From Aquidulcibacter sp. (GTDB lineage: Bacteria > Pseudomonadota > Alphaproteobacteria > Caulobacterales > Aquidulcibacteraceae): a stretch of 64,000 nucleotides of DNA. A program made the translations under genes and the position numbers. The stretch lies in NCBI GenBank assembly GCA_027532555.1, contig JAPZTJ010000004.1:1-64000 (forward strand), read 5' to 3'. Under the pieces are notes generated by a model. It made no database searches and had not been told where the DNA came from. It saw only the letters and a list, made by a program, of their open reading frames with translations. Below are positions 18,002-25,613 of the stretch, in pieces (position 1 is the stretch's first letter; the number at the start of each line of letters is the position of its first letter).

Positions 18002-18463
18002 TTGGACGCGGCCACCTCTTCAATTCGCCAAGTTGGCCGCGTCCTCATTCGCAACCATGCGGGTGAAGTATTTCTGCTGCGCGGAAGGGACCCTGGCGAA
18101 CCAGATCGGCCTGCCTTTTGGTTTACGCCGGGCGGGAAGATTGACCTAGGCGAGACCGCTCAAGAAGCTGCCGCTCGCGAATTACAAGAAGAAGTTGGCA
18201 TCGTGGTTGAGCCCACCGCCCTAGGTGAGGTGATCGGCACCGAGGATGTGACCTACCGCTTTAATGGGGTGAGCTACCGCCAAAGCGGCGTATTCTTCGC
18301 GCTGAACCATGAAAACCCGCGGCTGCATGCGGAAGGCCTCAATGCCCTAGAGGCCCAGACTATCGACCTAGCTCGATGGTGGTCTCTGAGCGAAATCCAA
18401 ACCTCTAATGAAACGATCTACCCCGAAAATCTCAGCGAGATGTTGGCGAAACTCGCGCATTAG
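18002..18463 (+). CDS. NUDIX hydrolase, probable TTG start
   Basis: A 153-residue NUDIX protein. The box reads G-G-K-I-D-L-G-E-T then A-A-R-E-L-Q-E-E-V-G-I, matching G-x5-E-x7-R-E-x-x-E-E-x-G. It would cleave a nucleoside-diphosphate-linked compound; the substrate is not evident. The only start codon in frame before the conserved strand is TTG 18002, 7 bases after the bfr stop codon, with a weak ribosome site, so it is probably coupled to bfr. Its stop overlaps the stop of the convergent dehydrogenase by 3 bases (TTAG arrangement). Confidence 0.85.
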   Translation: MDAATSSIRQVGRVLIRNHAGEVFLLRGRDPGEPDRPAFWFTPGGKIDLGETAQEAAARELQEEVGIVVEPTALGEVIGTEDVTYRFNGVSYRQSGVFFALNHENPRLHAEGLNALEAQTIDLARWWSLSEIQTSNETIYPENLSEMLAKLAH

Positions 18464-19392
18464 ACCACTCGGTTCTCGAGGGGTTGGCCCTGATACACGC
18501 GGATCAGATTGCCGATGGCGGCCCTTACCGCCTCTTGCACGCTCTCGCGCGTGCGGCCCGCGACATGGGGGGTGAGGACGACATTGGGTAGATCGGCCCA
18601 GAGTTTGGGGTCTGTCGGCTCATTTTCGAACACATCTAGGCCAGCGCCTAAAATCCTTTTTTCTTTCAAGGCGACAAGTAATGCCACCTCGTCGACTACG
18701 CCACCGCGTGCGACGTTGATCAAGACGCCTTCCGTACCCAAGGCGTCGAGCACTTCGGCCGAGACAACTTTGCGGGTAGCATCCGTTAGCGGGCAGGCTA
18801 GCATCAAAATGTCGGACTTTTTCGCCAGTTCCAAGACTGTATCAACCCGAGACCAGACGAGTTCCGGCTTCGGATTTGGGCCGGCCCAGATGACTTTTAG
18901 GCCAAAGGCTTCAGCGCGCACGGCAATGGCTTGCCCAATTGCGCCCATGCCGAGAATACCCAAGGTGCGTCCGCGCAACCGATAGCGCGGCGCATGGGTT
19001 AAGGCGTCCGCCCACTCCCCACGCCGGACGAGGCCGTCCAGCTCAATGATGTTGCGCTCACCGGCGATTAACAGGCCCATAGCGAGGTCAGCCACGTCAT
19101 CGGTATTGATACCCGGCGAGTTGCACACCGAGATGCCAGCCGCTTTGGCGGCAACCAGATCAACCCCGTCCACGCCCACACCTGCGGCGATCACCGCTTC
19201 CAGCTTAGGGAACAAGGTGAACAACGCCGCCTCTGTCTTTTTGCCGCCAATACAGGCGATGGCACGCACCTCAGCTCCGGGTCCGGCGGCAAAGGCCGCA
19301 ATATCCTCAATCTCCCAGAGACGTGCGCAAGGGGCGATGTTTTCAAGCAGCGGCTGGGCGAGGACGAGTTCGGGGTGAATAATCAGGATCAT
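18460..19392 (-). CDS. D-isomer 2-hydroxyacid dehydrogenase
   Basis: A 310-residue NAD(P)-dependent dehydrogenase of the D-2-hydroxyacid family (hydroxypyruvate/glyoxylate reductase-like). The Rossmann motif is G-I-L-G-M-G-A-I-G. Catalytic Arg is in N-V-A-R-G-G-V-V-D, Glu in D-V-F-E-N-E-P and His in L-T-P-H-V-A-G. The frame extends to 19446, but the start at 19392 (M-I-L-I-I-H-P-E-L) matches the usual family N-terminus. It converges on the NUDIX gene. Its upstream flank is the repeat-rich gap at 19498-19793. Confidence 0.87.
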   Translation of the reverse strand: MILIIHPELVLAQPLLENIAPCARLWEIEDIAAFAAGPGAEVRAIACIGGKKTEAALFTLFPKLEAVIAAGVGVDGVDLVAAKAAGISVCNSPGINTDDVADLAMGLLIAGERNIIELDGLVRRGEWADALTHAPRYRLRGRTLGILGMGAIGQAIAVRAEAFGLKVIWAGPNPKPELVWSRVDTVLELAKKSDILMLACPLTDATRKVVSAEVLDALGTEGVLINVARGGVVDEVALLVALKEKRILGAGLDVFENEPTDPKLWADLPNVVLTPHVAGRTRESVQEAVRAAIGNLIRVYQGQPLENRVV

Positions 19393-19498
19393 GGGAAGCC
19401 TTGTGAAAGGCTTGCGCGTCAGATGCAAGGGGGGAGCGCGCAGCACTAGCTGCGCATGTCAACATGGATCGATCAATGTGTTACCAAGCGCCGCCACT

Positions 19499-19534
19499 CC
19501 CCTCTCCCCATGGGAGAGGGGTAGGGGGTGAGGG
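19499..19534 (+). repeat. Palindromic intergenic repeat, copy 1
   Basis: A 10-bp stem CCCCTCTCCC / GGGAGAGGGG with a 3-base loop (19499-19521) followed by a G-rich tail ending GTGAGGG. A second copy lies in the opposite orientation at 19602-19650. Confidence 0.75.
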
Positions 19535-19601
19535 CTTACGCTCGCAATTCTTTTAGGCCGGCTGCGTAGCCTTTCGACGTGCGCAGCAACGCGCCTTTGC
19601 G

Positions 19602-19650
19602 CTACCCCCTCTCACCCCCGACCCCTCTCCCCCCTTGGGGGCGAGGGGAG
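19602..19650 (-). repeat. Palindromic intergenic repeat, copy 2 (inverted)
   Basis: On the minus strand this reads as the same unit as copy 1: a CCCCTCGCCCC-type hairpin followed by GAGGGGTCGGGGGTGAG. Together with copy 1 it makes a large inverted repeat around a 67-base centre. No coding sequence is supported here. Confidence 0.75.
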
Positions 19651-19702
19651 CAAATCGGCAATGCGGGTGAAGCCGGTGAAGGGGTGGTTCTGCCCCGACT
19701 CC

Positions 19703-19793
19703 GTCATCCCGGACGGCGTCAGCCGACCCGGGACCTTAATCCGCAAAGTCTTTTGGGGGTTCCCGCTCTCCGCTGCGCAGCGGCGGGGATGAC
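19703..19793. repeat. 91-bp palindromic repeat with GTCATCCC ends
   Basis: The unit begins GTCATCCC and ends GGGATGAC (8-bp inverted ends). Inside is a perfect 14-bp palindrome CCGCTGCGCAGCGG (19770-19783). Repeats with GTCATCCCGG ends are common between genes in alphaproteobacteria. With the other two units it fills the gene-free stretch 19393-19813. Confidence 0.7.
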
Positions 19794-19813
19794 AGATGAA
19801 ATACAAAGCCCCC

Positions 19814-20485
19814 CTACCCTCGCCCCAGTGCCAGATCACTCACATAGGGGTTGGTTTTGCGTTCCCAGCCGAAATTGCCAATCTCGCCGTGGCCCGGCAC
19901 AAAGTGGATGTCATCGCCATAAGGCCAGAGCTTGCCGGTGATCGAGGCGACCAAATCGTCGAAACTGCCCTTGGGAAAGTCCGTCCGGCCGATAGAGCCT
20001 TTGAACAATAAGTCGCCAACAAAAGCGAGCTTGGCGGCCTTATTGATAATCGCAACGTGGCCCGGCGTGTGGCCGGGGCAATGGACGACGTCAAACTGAT
20101 GGCCCGCGAGCTCTAATTTGTCGCCATCTTTGAGATAGCGAGTCGGCACACAATTCTCATAGCCCGAGGTCTGACCATATTTGGCCCATTGCGCGACGAT
20201 ATCATCGAGCAGCCATTGGTCATCCTCATGCGGGCCAATGATGTCGACTCCCAAGGTGCGCGACAATTCCTGCGCGCCGCCCGCATGGTCCAAATGGCCA
20301 TGGGTCAACCAGATCGCCACGACCTTCACACCCAAATGCTTCACCGCCCCCAACAGGCGCGGCACCTCCCCACCTGGATCGACAAAAACCGCCTCTTTCG
20401 TGGCCTGCGACCACAAAAGCGTCGTGTTTTGCTGAAACGGGGTGACGGGAATGATGGAGGCTTGCAGGTCGGATGGATTGGGCAT
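19814..20485 (-). CDS. MBL-fold hydrolase (glyoxalase II-like)
   Basis: A 223-residue metallo-beta-lactamase-fold enzyme of the YcbL/glyoxalase II type. The metal motif T-H-G-H-L-D-H is followed by C-P-G-H-T-P-G-H, then V-G-D-L-L-F, and V-P-G-H-G-E near the C-terminus, giving a complete two-metal site. N-P-Y-V follows as in the family. The frame is open to 20539 (M-T-K-W); 20485 (M-P-N-P-S) is preferred because family members begin about ten residues before I-I-P-V-T-P-F-Q-Q-N. Neither start has a strong ribosome site, so the longer form remains possible. Confidence 0.85.
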   Translation of the reverse strand: MPNPSDLQASIIPVTPFQQNTTLLWSQATKEAVFVDPGGEVPRLLGAVKHLGVKVVAIWLTHGHLDHAGGAQELSRTLGVDIIGPHEDDQWLLDDIVAQWAKYGQTSGYENCVPTRYLKDGDKLELAGHQFDVVHCPGHTPGHVAIINKAAKLAFVGDLLFKGSIGRTDFPKGSFDDLVASITGKLWPYGDDIHFVPGHGEIGNFGWERKTNPYVSDLALGRG

Positions 20486-20595
20486 GGAGGGGTTATCGAG
20501 AATTTCTTGTGACTGCGCAACCCGGGCCCATTTTGTCATTCCAGCGTCACAAAAGCTTGCTGTCCTAGCTGAATTGAAATGGAGGACCTATTGAA

Positions 20596-21444
20596 ATGGC
20601 TTTTACCTTTGCACTCTGGAATGTGGAGCACTTTAAAGACAATCCCGGTCGTATGAAGATTGTCGCGGATGAATTGAAAGCCGCCCATCCGGCAGGAAAA
20701 GAAATTGATGTTTTTGGGATTTTAGAAGTCGAAACACTCAATATCGTCAATTTGATTACCGAACATTTCCCCAATTATGACTTTCACTTGACCGATGGTC
20801 CTCAAGTTCAAGAAATCCTGATCGGTGTAAAGCGAGGTCGCTTTTCCCAAAAGGTGTTTACGCAAAAGCGCGAATTCAAAGCCGGAAACGAGTTCTTGCG
20901 GCCCGGTCACCTTGTGGCTCTGCGCGAAATGTCCAACGACAAGTGGACGCAAATGTTGTTTCTGCACACCGATTCAGGCGTTGATGCGAGTGGCTTTGGC
21001 AATCGATATAAGATGTTCGAAAGCGTTGCGAAAATGCGAAAAGCGTTGGCGAAGCAAGCTCAAGATCTAGACCGATTGATTGTGTTAGGTGACCTCAACA
21101 CGATGGGTCTGCACTATCCCAAACGCTCAAAGGTGGTCGTAACGGGCAGTGAAGAAATTGCAGAATTGGCCAAATTCACCAGCCTTTCCTTGGCATCCAA
21201 GGATGTCGATGCGACTTGGAAAGACGCTAACCGGCGGATCAAGGACAGCAATCTTGATCATGTATTGCATTCCCCCGGCCTTGCACTGGCCGATCTTGGC
21301 ATTGGGACGCCCAAGAGTTTGTTTGCCAATAGTCCGGTGAAAATTCACACGGCGGGATGGCCGAAAAAATCTGGCGCGATACAGGATGATTTCGTTCGCA
21401 ACATTTCCGATCATGCAATTTTGGTCGGTGAAACCGTAGACTGA
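20596..21444 (+). CDS. Endonuclease/exonuclease/phosphatase (DNase-I-fold) protein
   Basis: A 282-residue protein with the EEP superfamily motifs: L-W-N-V-E at 7-11 (catalytic Asn), I-L-E-V-E (metal-binding Glu), L-F-L-H-T-D-S-G, V-L-G-D-L-N-T-M-G, S-N-L-D-H-V-L and I-S-D-H-A-I. All catalytic residues (E, D-x-N, D-H, S-D-H) are present, so it is likely an active phosphodiesterase or nuclease. No signal peptide, so cytoplasmic. The gene is visibly more AT-rich than its neighbours and stands alone beside the repeat cluster, which suggests acquisition by transfer. GGAGGA lies 9 bases before the ATG. Substrate unknown. Confidence 0.8.
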   Translation: MAFTFALWNVEHFKDNPGRMKIVADELKAAHPAGKEIDVFGILEVETLNIVNLITEHFPNYDFHLTDGPQVQEILIGVKRGRFSQKVFTQKREFKAGNEFLRPGHLVALREMSNDKWTQMLFLHTDSGVDASGFGNRYKMFESVAKMRKALAKQAQDLDRLIVLGDLNTMGLHYPKRSKVVVTGSEEIAELAKFTSLSLASKDVDATWKDANRRIKDSNLDHVLHSPGLALADLGIGTPKSLFANSPVKIHTAGWPKKSGAIQDDFVRNISDHAILVGETVD

Positions 21445-21456
21445 AGCAAGCCGCCC

Positions 21457-22857
21457 CTACAACTTCGCCTGCAGGCCATTGGCCCAGGCAGTAATATCAC
21501 CCGCGCCGAGGCAGACGAAGATGTCGCCAGAGGTGCATTCGGCTTTGAGAAGCGCTGGAAGGTCATCGGGGGAAGCAAGTTTCAGGGCGCGCTTGTGGCC
21601 ATGGTCACGCGCCGCGCGTACCAAAGCATCGGCATCCACGCCCTCAATCGGGGCCTCGCCTGCGGTATAAACATCGGCGATGGCGACCACGTCGGCATCG
21701 TTAAAGCAGCGGGCGAAGTCTTCAAACAGGGCCTGCAGACGGCTAAAGCGGTGGGGCTGGACGACGGCGACGACTTTGCCAGCCGTGACTTGGCGCGCAG
21801 CTTTGAGGACGGCGGCGATCTCGACCGGGTGGTGGCCATAATCATCAATGATGCGCACACCTTGCCACTCGCCCACTTTGGTAAAGCGGCGCTTGACGCC
21901 TTCAAATTCTCTTAGGCCCTTGGCGATCTGGGCATCGGTGGCACCCAGTTCGCGTGCCACGCTGATGGCGGCCAAGGCGTTGGTGACATTGTGCAGGCCC
22001 GGCATGGGCAGGTGCAGGCCGTCGATCTGATGGGCGGGGCTGGCCCGCTTAGCCGCGAAGGCGACGCTGAAGCGCGAGCCATCCGGGTCTGCTTCCAAGT
22101 TCAAAGCGCGCACATCGGCCTGCGGGTTAAAGCCATAGGTGACGACGCGGCGGTCGGTGGCGCGCGCCACCAAGCCCTGCACGCCTGGATGGTCGATACA
22201 CATGACGGCAAAACCATAGAAGGGCACAGAGGCGACAAAGGTCTCAAACGCGGCCTCCATCGCCTCAGCCGTGCCGTAAAAGTCCAGATGCTCTGGGTCC
22301 ATATTGGTGACGATGGCGATGGTGGGGCGCAATTTGGTGAAGGTGCCGTCGCTCTCATCGGCCTCCACCACCATCCAATCACCCGAGCCAACCCGCGCGT
22401 TGGTGCCATAGGCGTTGATAATGCCGCCATTGATCACGGTGGGGTCTTTGTCTGCGGCATCGAGAAGTGTCGCCACCATGCTAGTGGTGGTGGTCTTGCC
22501 GTGCGTGCCGCCAACCGCGATTGTCCAGCCCAAGCGCATCAGCTCTGCCAGCATCTCAGCCCGGCGCACAACCGGAATGCCTTGATCACGCGCGGCCACG
22601 ACTTCCAGATTGTCGGGCTTTACCGCTGACGAGATCAACACAATCCCAGCCTCGGCCACATGGGCCCCATCATGGCCAACAAACACCTTGATCCCGGCCT
22701 TGCGTAGACGGTCGAGATTGGCGCTATCCTTGGCGTCAGAGCCCTGAACCTTATGGCCCCAATGGGCCAAGACTTCAGCAATCCCACTCATCCCAATCCC
22801 GCCAATGCCGACAATATGAATGGCACCGATATCAAGGGGGATGGAGTTGGTTCGCAT
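21457..22857 (-). CDS. murC: UDP-N-acetylmuramate--L-alanine ligase
   Basis: A 466-residue Mur ligase that adds L-alanine to UDP-MurNAc, the first peptide step of peptidoglycan synthesis. The N-terminal Rossmann motif is [11 protein letters not shown]; the ATP P-loop is [18 protein letters not shown] and the D-D-Y-G-H-H-P motif typical of MurC follow. Normally it directly follows murG. Here about 2.7 kb (25613 to 22858) separate them: the 25040-25564 gene and an inverted four-gene cassette. No murB, ddl or ftsQAZ follow; the next gene is on the other strand. Confidence 0.97.
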   Translation of the reverse strand: MRTNSIPLDIGAIHIVGIGGIGMSGIAEVLAHWGHKVQGSDAKDSANLDRLRKAGIKVFVGHDGAHVAEAGIVLISSAVKPDNLEVVAARDQGIPVVRRAEMLAELMRLGWTIAVGGTHGKTTTTSMVATLLDAADKDPTVINGGIINAYGTNARVGSGDWMVVEADESDGTFTKLRPTIAIVTNMDPEHLDFYGTAEAMEAAFETFVASVPFYGFAVMCIDHPGVQGLVARATDRRVVTYGFNPQADVRALNLEADPDGSRFSVAFAAKRASPAHQIDGLHLPMPGLHNVTNALAAISVARELGATDAQIAKGLREFEGVKRRFTKVGEWQGVRIIDDYGHHPVEIAAVLKAARQVTAGKVVAVVQPHRFSRLQALFEDFARCFNDADVVAIADVYTAGEAPIEGVDADALVRAARDHGHKRALKLASPDDLPALLKAECTSGDIFVCLGAGDITAWANGLQAKL

Positions 22858-22963
22858 GGCTTGGGACTTTCTGATTCACGAGTTTCTCTGTGAACACCGA
22901 AAGCGCGAAAGTGGCAACTCTGAGCGCTGTTTGAAACCCTGCACAGCCATCCAATTCTCTGTC

Positions 22964-23001
22964 TTGACTATTAACTCTACATATGTTGTATTTAGTATAT
23001 G
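22964..23001 (+). promoter_or_regulatory. Candidate promoter and operator of the padR cassette
   Basis: A good -35 TTGACT (22964-22969) is followed at 17 bp by a weak -10 TGTATT (22987-22992), putting the start of transcription at or next to the ATG (22999). The mRNA may therefore be leaderless; no ribosome site is visible. ACATATGT (22979-22986) is a perfect palindrome between -35 and -10, and CATAT / ATATG arms (22980-22984, 22997-23001) form a wider dyad over the start codon, suitable for autorepression. Confidence 0.45.
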
Positions 23002-23313
23002 AAACGCAATCGCCCGCTCTCCAAAGAGGCCCGCACCCTTATGCAGGCATTGGCCGACGCACCAAGCCGTTGGCGCCATGGTTATGATCTGATCAAGGAA
23101 ACCGGATTGAAATCTGGCACACTCTATCCCATCCTGATGCGCCTATCTGATCGCGGCCTGCTGGAAGCCCAGTGGCTAGAGCCAGAGCAATTGGGAAAAC
23201 CCGCCCGTCACGCCTATCGCCTGACAGCAAAAGGGTTGGAATTCTACCGCGAATTGCCCACTCTAAATACTGAAACCGATCCCATACCATATGGCGCACA
23301 GGTGCAAACATGA
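22999..23313 (+). CDS. PadR-family transcriptional regulator
   Basis: A 104-residue winged-helix regulator of the short (PadR-s2-like) type. The recognition region reads Y-D-L-I-K-E-T-G-L-K-S-G-T-L-Y-P-I-L-x-R-L, then the wing and Y-R-L-T-A-K-G-L-E, all typical of PadR. There is no ligand-binding domain beyond the short C-terminal tail. PadR repressors usually control the membrane-protein genes next to them, and here its stop overlaps the next start by ATGA, with two more such overlaps behind it. It is divergent from murC across 141 bases. Confidence 0.9.
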   Translation: MKRNRPLSKEARTLMQALADAPSRWRHGYDLIKETGLKSGTLYPILMRLSDRGLLEAQWLEPEQLGKPARHAYRLTAKGLEFYRELPTLNTETDPIPYGAQVQT

Positions 23314-23900
23314 TCGGAGATATGCGGCATACAACTGCAACAATGTTGCTGCGCCATTGTCAGGCCTTAGCGCCAAAGGGAAAGGCACAATGGGCTGAAG
23401 CCATGGCGCGCGAGCGCGACGAGATCACCGACCCCGGCGAGGCGCTTGCATTCGCAGTGGGGTGCCTTGTAACGATTTCTCTTGAGCGGGCGAGGACTAT
23501 TGATTTCCTGCTAGGCGAAGTGCGCTGGGTTGTTTCCGGGGCCACAGGCCTGCTTGCCATGTTTGCCTTGGTTGCAGTCCTCCGCATGTTACCTGCTTAT
23601 CCTCAGGCAGCAATGGTTTTGGGAACAATCGGACTTGTGTTTGGATGGTGTTCACGACTGCTTGCAAACTGCAAAGAATGGCGCGTGGTTACAATTGCTA
23701 TTGTCATGTTCGCTCTAAGCGGACTGAGCATTGTCGCTATGAATACATCATTTCCCGAACCGCCGCATGAAGCCCTTTATCGAGCACTGGCATTTGAGGG
23801 GCTTGTGCTCTGGTCAGCAGTGCTTGGTGCCAGCCTCGCAATCGCGACTGGGCGGCTCTACAAGCGGCAGGCGAACAAGTCGCTTGGCGGTGAGTCATGA
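23310..23900 (+). CDS. Membrane protein of the PadR cassette (W-A-x-A-M motif), unknown function
   Basis: A 196-residue protein of unknown function. An amphipathic cytosolic N-terminus (residues 1-60) carries A-P-K-G-K-A-Q-W-A-E-A-M (W28-M32), D-P-G-E-A-L and F-A-V-G-C (48-52). About four membrane segments follow (near 73-93, 98-118, 124-146, 160-182) and a short basic tail. The same N-terminal motif recurs in the fourth cassette gene, so the two are distant paralogues. It overlaps padR by ATGA and the next gene by ATGA. I know this motif from PadR-linked membrane proteins but not a function for it. Confidence 0.75.
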   Translation: MIGDMRHTTATMLLRHCQALAPKGKAQWAEAMARERDEITDPGEALAFAVGCLVTISLERARTIDFLLGEVRWVVSGATGLLAMFALVAVLRMLPAYPQAAMVLGTIGLVFGWCSRLLANCKEWRVVTIAIVMFALSGLSIVAMNTSFPEPPHEALYRALAFEGLVLWSAVLGASLAIATGRLYKRQANKSLGGES

Positions 23901-24271
23901 AGACCATGACGCTGCTCATGTGGGCAGCCAGTATCTTGGCTTTAGTGCTTGCTCTGGCCCATTTGGCAATTGCAGGATTTTTGGCCCAGCGCGTCTGGGA
24001 GTTGCAAACGCTCTGGTTCTTAGGTTCCGGGGTTGCGCTCCTGCTGGGAGCACTCCTCAACATTATCACCCTACGAATGGCGCAGCGCGACCTTGTTGTT
24101 AGGAATTGCCTAATCTTGGGCAATACTTTAGTCGCCGGATTTTTCATGCTCGCAGTGCCCTTGTTGAAAGCACCCCAGGCGCTGGTCGGGCTGGTGCTTT
24201 ATGTCGGGCTGACCGTTGGCGCGGTGCTGTACAAACCGTCGGAATATGCAATGCCGGATCCATCCGCATGA
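23897..24271 (+). CDS. Small four-helix membrane protein of the PadR cassette
   Basis: A 124-residue protein made almost entirely of four hydrophobic segments (about 5-29, 36-61, 69-88 and 93-112) with short polar loops. No motif recognised and no enzyme signature. Both ends overlap their neighbours by ATGA, so it is translated as part of one polycistron with the PadR regulator and two larger membrane proteins. Its size and position suggest a subunit of a membrane complex (inference). Confidence 0.7.
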   Translation: MKTMTLLMWAASILALVLALAHLAIAGFLAQRVWELQTLWFLGSGVALLLGALLNIITLRMAQRDLVVRNCLILGNTLVAGFFMLAVPLLKAPQALVGLVLYVGLTVGAVLYKPSEYAMPDPSA

Positions 24272-25029
24272 AGGGGCTTGCTCGTTATCTTCTGCGCCTT
24301 GCCCATACCATCATGCCGCCCGAGCGGAGAAACTGGGCGGACGCAATGGCCCATGAATTTGAAGCGCTAGAGGCCGATCATCTGGGCTTTGCCCTAGGGT
24401 GCTTTTGGAGCGCGATCTTGTCCAATGCCCTGAATGCAACCCGGATGACCCAGCTTGTGCTCGGCGGTAGTGCTGCACTCTTCTTCGGGCTGACGATCTA
24501 TTGCGCTTGGTTCAGCTATAGCTGGCTTCCCAGATATTCAGACGCGCCCTTGTCGCATCAAGCAGCGTTTGTTTTCAGCAATTTGGTTGTCGGGGCATTT
24601 TCATTTGTCGCTTCCATGGGTGCGACTATCGCACTCTTGCGTGCGCGGGATCGTGTCGCGATGAGTGTTGTTGGCATCCGTATGATTTCGGCGATGGCTT
24701 TTGTTTTGGCAGCGAAATTCGCAGGCTTTGCCGCGCTACACCACTGGCAGGGCTCGAACCAAATCGAGCTTGACACATGGGCAGTACTGGGCATCGTGCT
24801 TTATGCGGGGGTCGGCTGGCTTGGCTTTGCCAAGCCCGACAAATTACCGATGGTCGGATTGGCCGGTTTGATAGTCGTTGCGTTATGGCCATTGGTCTTG
24901 CAAACTTTGGCGATCCAATCAGCAGTCAACAATTGGGCTTTCATGCCTTGGATGGCCACACCCCTAATCTTGCTAAATCTCGCTTCACTAGCGCTCCAAC
25001 GCCTTGGCGCAGCACAGCAAACCAACTAG
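24268..25029 (+). CDS. Larger membrane protein of the PadR cassette (W-A-x-A-M motif), unknown function
   Basis: A 253-residue protein of unknown function. Its N-terminus repeats the motif of the second cassette gene: M-P-P-E-R-R-N-W-A-D-A-M (W23-M27), then L-G-F-A-L-G-C (C45). Six or seven membrane segments follow. The frame is open from 24106, but the start at 24268 is chosen because it makes the third ATGA overlap in the cassette and places the motif at the N-terminus as in its paralogue. It converges on the 25040-25564 gene with only 10 bases between stops. Confidence 0.75.
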   Translation: MKGLARYLLRLAHTIMPPERRNWADAMAHEFEALEADHLGFALGCFWSAILSNALNATRMTQLVLGGSAALFFGLTIYCAWFSYSWLPRYSDAPLSHQAAFVFSNLVVGAFSFVASMGATIALLRARDRVAMSVVGIRMISAMAFVLAAKFAGFAALHHWQGSNQIELDTWAVLGIVLYAGVGWLGFAKPDKLPMVGLAGLIVVALWPLVLQTLAIQSAVNNWAFMPWMATPLILLNLASLALQRLGAAQQTN

Positions 25030-25039
25030 TCGGCAACAG

Positions 25040-25564
25040 CTAATCGCGCCGGCTAAGCAAGTGGTCGCGCGCATAGTTGGCGAGGTCTTGGGCATCGCGC
25101 TGCATGCGTTGATTGAGCGCGTAGAAGATGAAGGGCGGCACAGCAAAACTTCCCAGCATGATAATCGCTAATATCAGAAAAAACGGATCGCTATAGTCTG
25201 CTTGGATCAAAGACATGACCCAAAAGAAAAAGGGGATGCCTAACGCTGTGCTGATATAGAGGGCTGGCATTAAAATGCTGGGGAAAACGCTTGTTTTGCC
25301 GACTGCACGGGTCAAGTTCTCATAGGCTGTGGCATGCAACATGCCGTCTTGTTTGATTGTCCCCGCCACAAGGATTTCATCGCCGACGGCTGCCACCACG
25401 GGGAAACGCCCATCAAAAGATACGACCTGCTGATTGACCGAGAAGATCATCGGCATGGCAGCAGCAATTGGAACGTGGCCCGGAGATGCGATCCGCGTGG
25501 CACTAAGGGAGGCTGGGCCCTCAACCATATTGATGGGTTCAACCTGTCCTTTGACTACCGCCAT
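25040..25564 (-). CDS. Two-TM protein of unknown function downstream of murG
   Basis: A 174-residue protein I do not recognise. Residues 1-90 are a soluble beta-rich region with G-D-E-I-L-V-A-G-T-I and Y-E-N-L-T-R stretches, reminiscent of a small OB-like barrel. Two membrane helices follow (about 97-120 and 126-148), then a charged tail. It starts 49 bases after the murG stop on the same strand with GGGGGC before the ATG, so it is probably read from the dcw transcript. A role near division or wall synthesis is possible but not shown. Confidence 0.65.
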   Translation of the reverse strand: MAVVKGQVEPINMVEGPASLSATRIASPGHVPIAAAMPMIFSVNQQVVSFDGRFPVVAAVGDEILVAGTIKQDGMLHATAYENLTRAVGKTSVFPSILMPALYISTALGIPFFFWVMSLIQADYSDPFFLILAIIMLGSFAVPPFIFYALNQRMQRDAQDLANYARDHLLSRRD

Positions 25565-25613
25565 CGTCTGCCCCCATTTGCCTTAGGCGAAAACCAGCCC
25601 AAGTCCTTCAACG

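Noticed and set aside
19499-19793. Possible CRISPR array
   Set aside because: There are only two copies of one unit and one of another, in mixed orientation, without regular spacers and without cas genes.
22999-25029. Prophage or insertion-sequence origin of the cassette
   Set aside because: No integrase, transposase, terminal inverted repeat or target duplication was found at its borders; the cassette is a compact operon.
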